A stretch of 21,570 bases of DNA from SFWF01 sp045587065 (GTDB lineage Bacteria; Bacillota; Clostridia; Oscillospirales; Acutalibacteraceae). The stretch is from NCBI GenBank assembly GCA_045587065.1, contig JAZNBQ010000086.1, forward strand, positions 1 through 21,570, in the 5' to 3' direction. The stretch's first letter is position 1. Each line of letters opens with the position of its first letter. The notes under the pieces are model-generated. The model searched no databases. It had not been told where the DNA came from and was given only the letters and a program-made list of their open reading frames with translations. Below are positions 21,367-21,570 of the stretch, one piece after another. Position numbers and translations under genes: made by a program.

Positions 21367-21490
21367 TAAAATAACGCATTCCTCTATGCGTCTAACAATT
21401 CCTGTTGCTTTCATAATATATAATAATCTCCTTGCTTTACAAATTTGTACTGTTAGTATCTGTAAATTAAGAAGAAATATACCGTAATTA
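21352..21490 (-). pseudogene. Fragment of a third spoVT: first 10 codons plus upstream region
   Basis: On the minus strand, ATG at 21414 opens a 20-codon frame, MKATGIVRRIEECVILGQTA, stopping at 21352. The first ten residues equal SpoVT, again with different synonymous codons, after which similarity ends. The upstream side (about 21415-21485) resembles both other spoVT leaders: a ribosome-site region, a TACTAACAGTAC block and GGTATATTTCTTC. The two fragments break after almost the same codon. The bases after 21490 hold nothing recognised apart from AT-rich sequence. Confidence 0.68.
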
Positions 21491-21570
21491 TGCTTCAGGT
21501 GGTTTTTTTATAATTCAAAAAATAGCAAATAATAAAATTTGTCAATCCAGATGTAAAAACAATTATTATA

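Noticed and set aside
1..21570. CRISPR arrays, tRNAs, rRNAs, insertion sequences
   Set aside because: No regularly spaced repeats, tRNA-like folds, rRNA sequence or transposase frames were seen on either strand.

Overview
The window looks like a chromosomal segment of a low-GC, endospore-lineage Clostridia bacterium of Oscillospiraceae/Ruminococcaceae type. The grounds are Firmicutes-style ribosome binding sites, a full-length SpoVT, a DUF1292 (YrzB-like) gene, an HPr-like domain protein and a queuosine-precursor transporter. It starts inside a gene. No tRNA, rRNA, transposase or CRISPR array was seen.

Region 1 (1-8146) is the distal part of a bacterial microcompartment (BMC) operon, all on the plus strand. 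It holds two near-identical hexameric shell genes (the first cut by the window edge), a pentameric vertex protein, a PduS/RnfC-like flavo-iron-sulfur protein, a PduT-like BMC-T trimer with the Fe-S cysteine, a DeoR-family regulator, acetate kinase, an acylating aldehyde dehydrogenase, PduL phosphotransacylase and an iron-type alcohol dehydrogenase, closed by a strong terminator. Together these form the common aldehyde-processing core: aldehyde to acyl-CoA, then acyl-phosphate, then carboxylate plus ATP, with alcohol dehydrogenase recycling NAD+. PduS and PduT may move electrons across the shell. The signature enzyme that would name the substrate is not in view; the DeoR regulator makes a sugar or diol plausible.

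Region 2 (8146-15910) is ordinary chromosome. It holds a LemA/TPM-domain envelope pair, a probable 6S RNA behind a DUF1292 gene, argH with a DUF1624 membrane protein, a queuosine-precursor transporter with a structured leader behind an HPr-like gene, mtaB, ruvX and a histidine phosphatase.

Region 3 (15908-21570) is accessory. To the right of intact spoVT lie a ribbon-helix-helix regulator behind a double palindromic operator, a BcgI-like (Type IIB) restriction-modification pair, a fragment of a second spoVT 5' end, an XRE regulator, a long structured leader ahead of a 41-residue lysine-rich protein, and a third spoVT 5' end. The three spoVT starts encode the same first ten residues with different synonymous codons and share about 65 bp of upstream sequence. 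This is the most unusual feature here. It fits serial insertion of small defence cassettes at the 5' end of spoVT, although no recombinase is visible.
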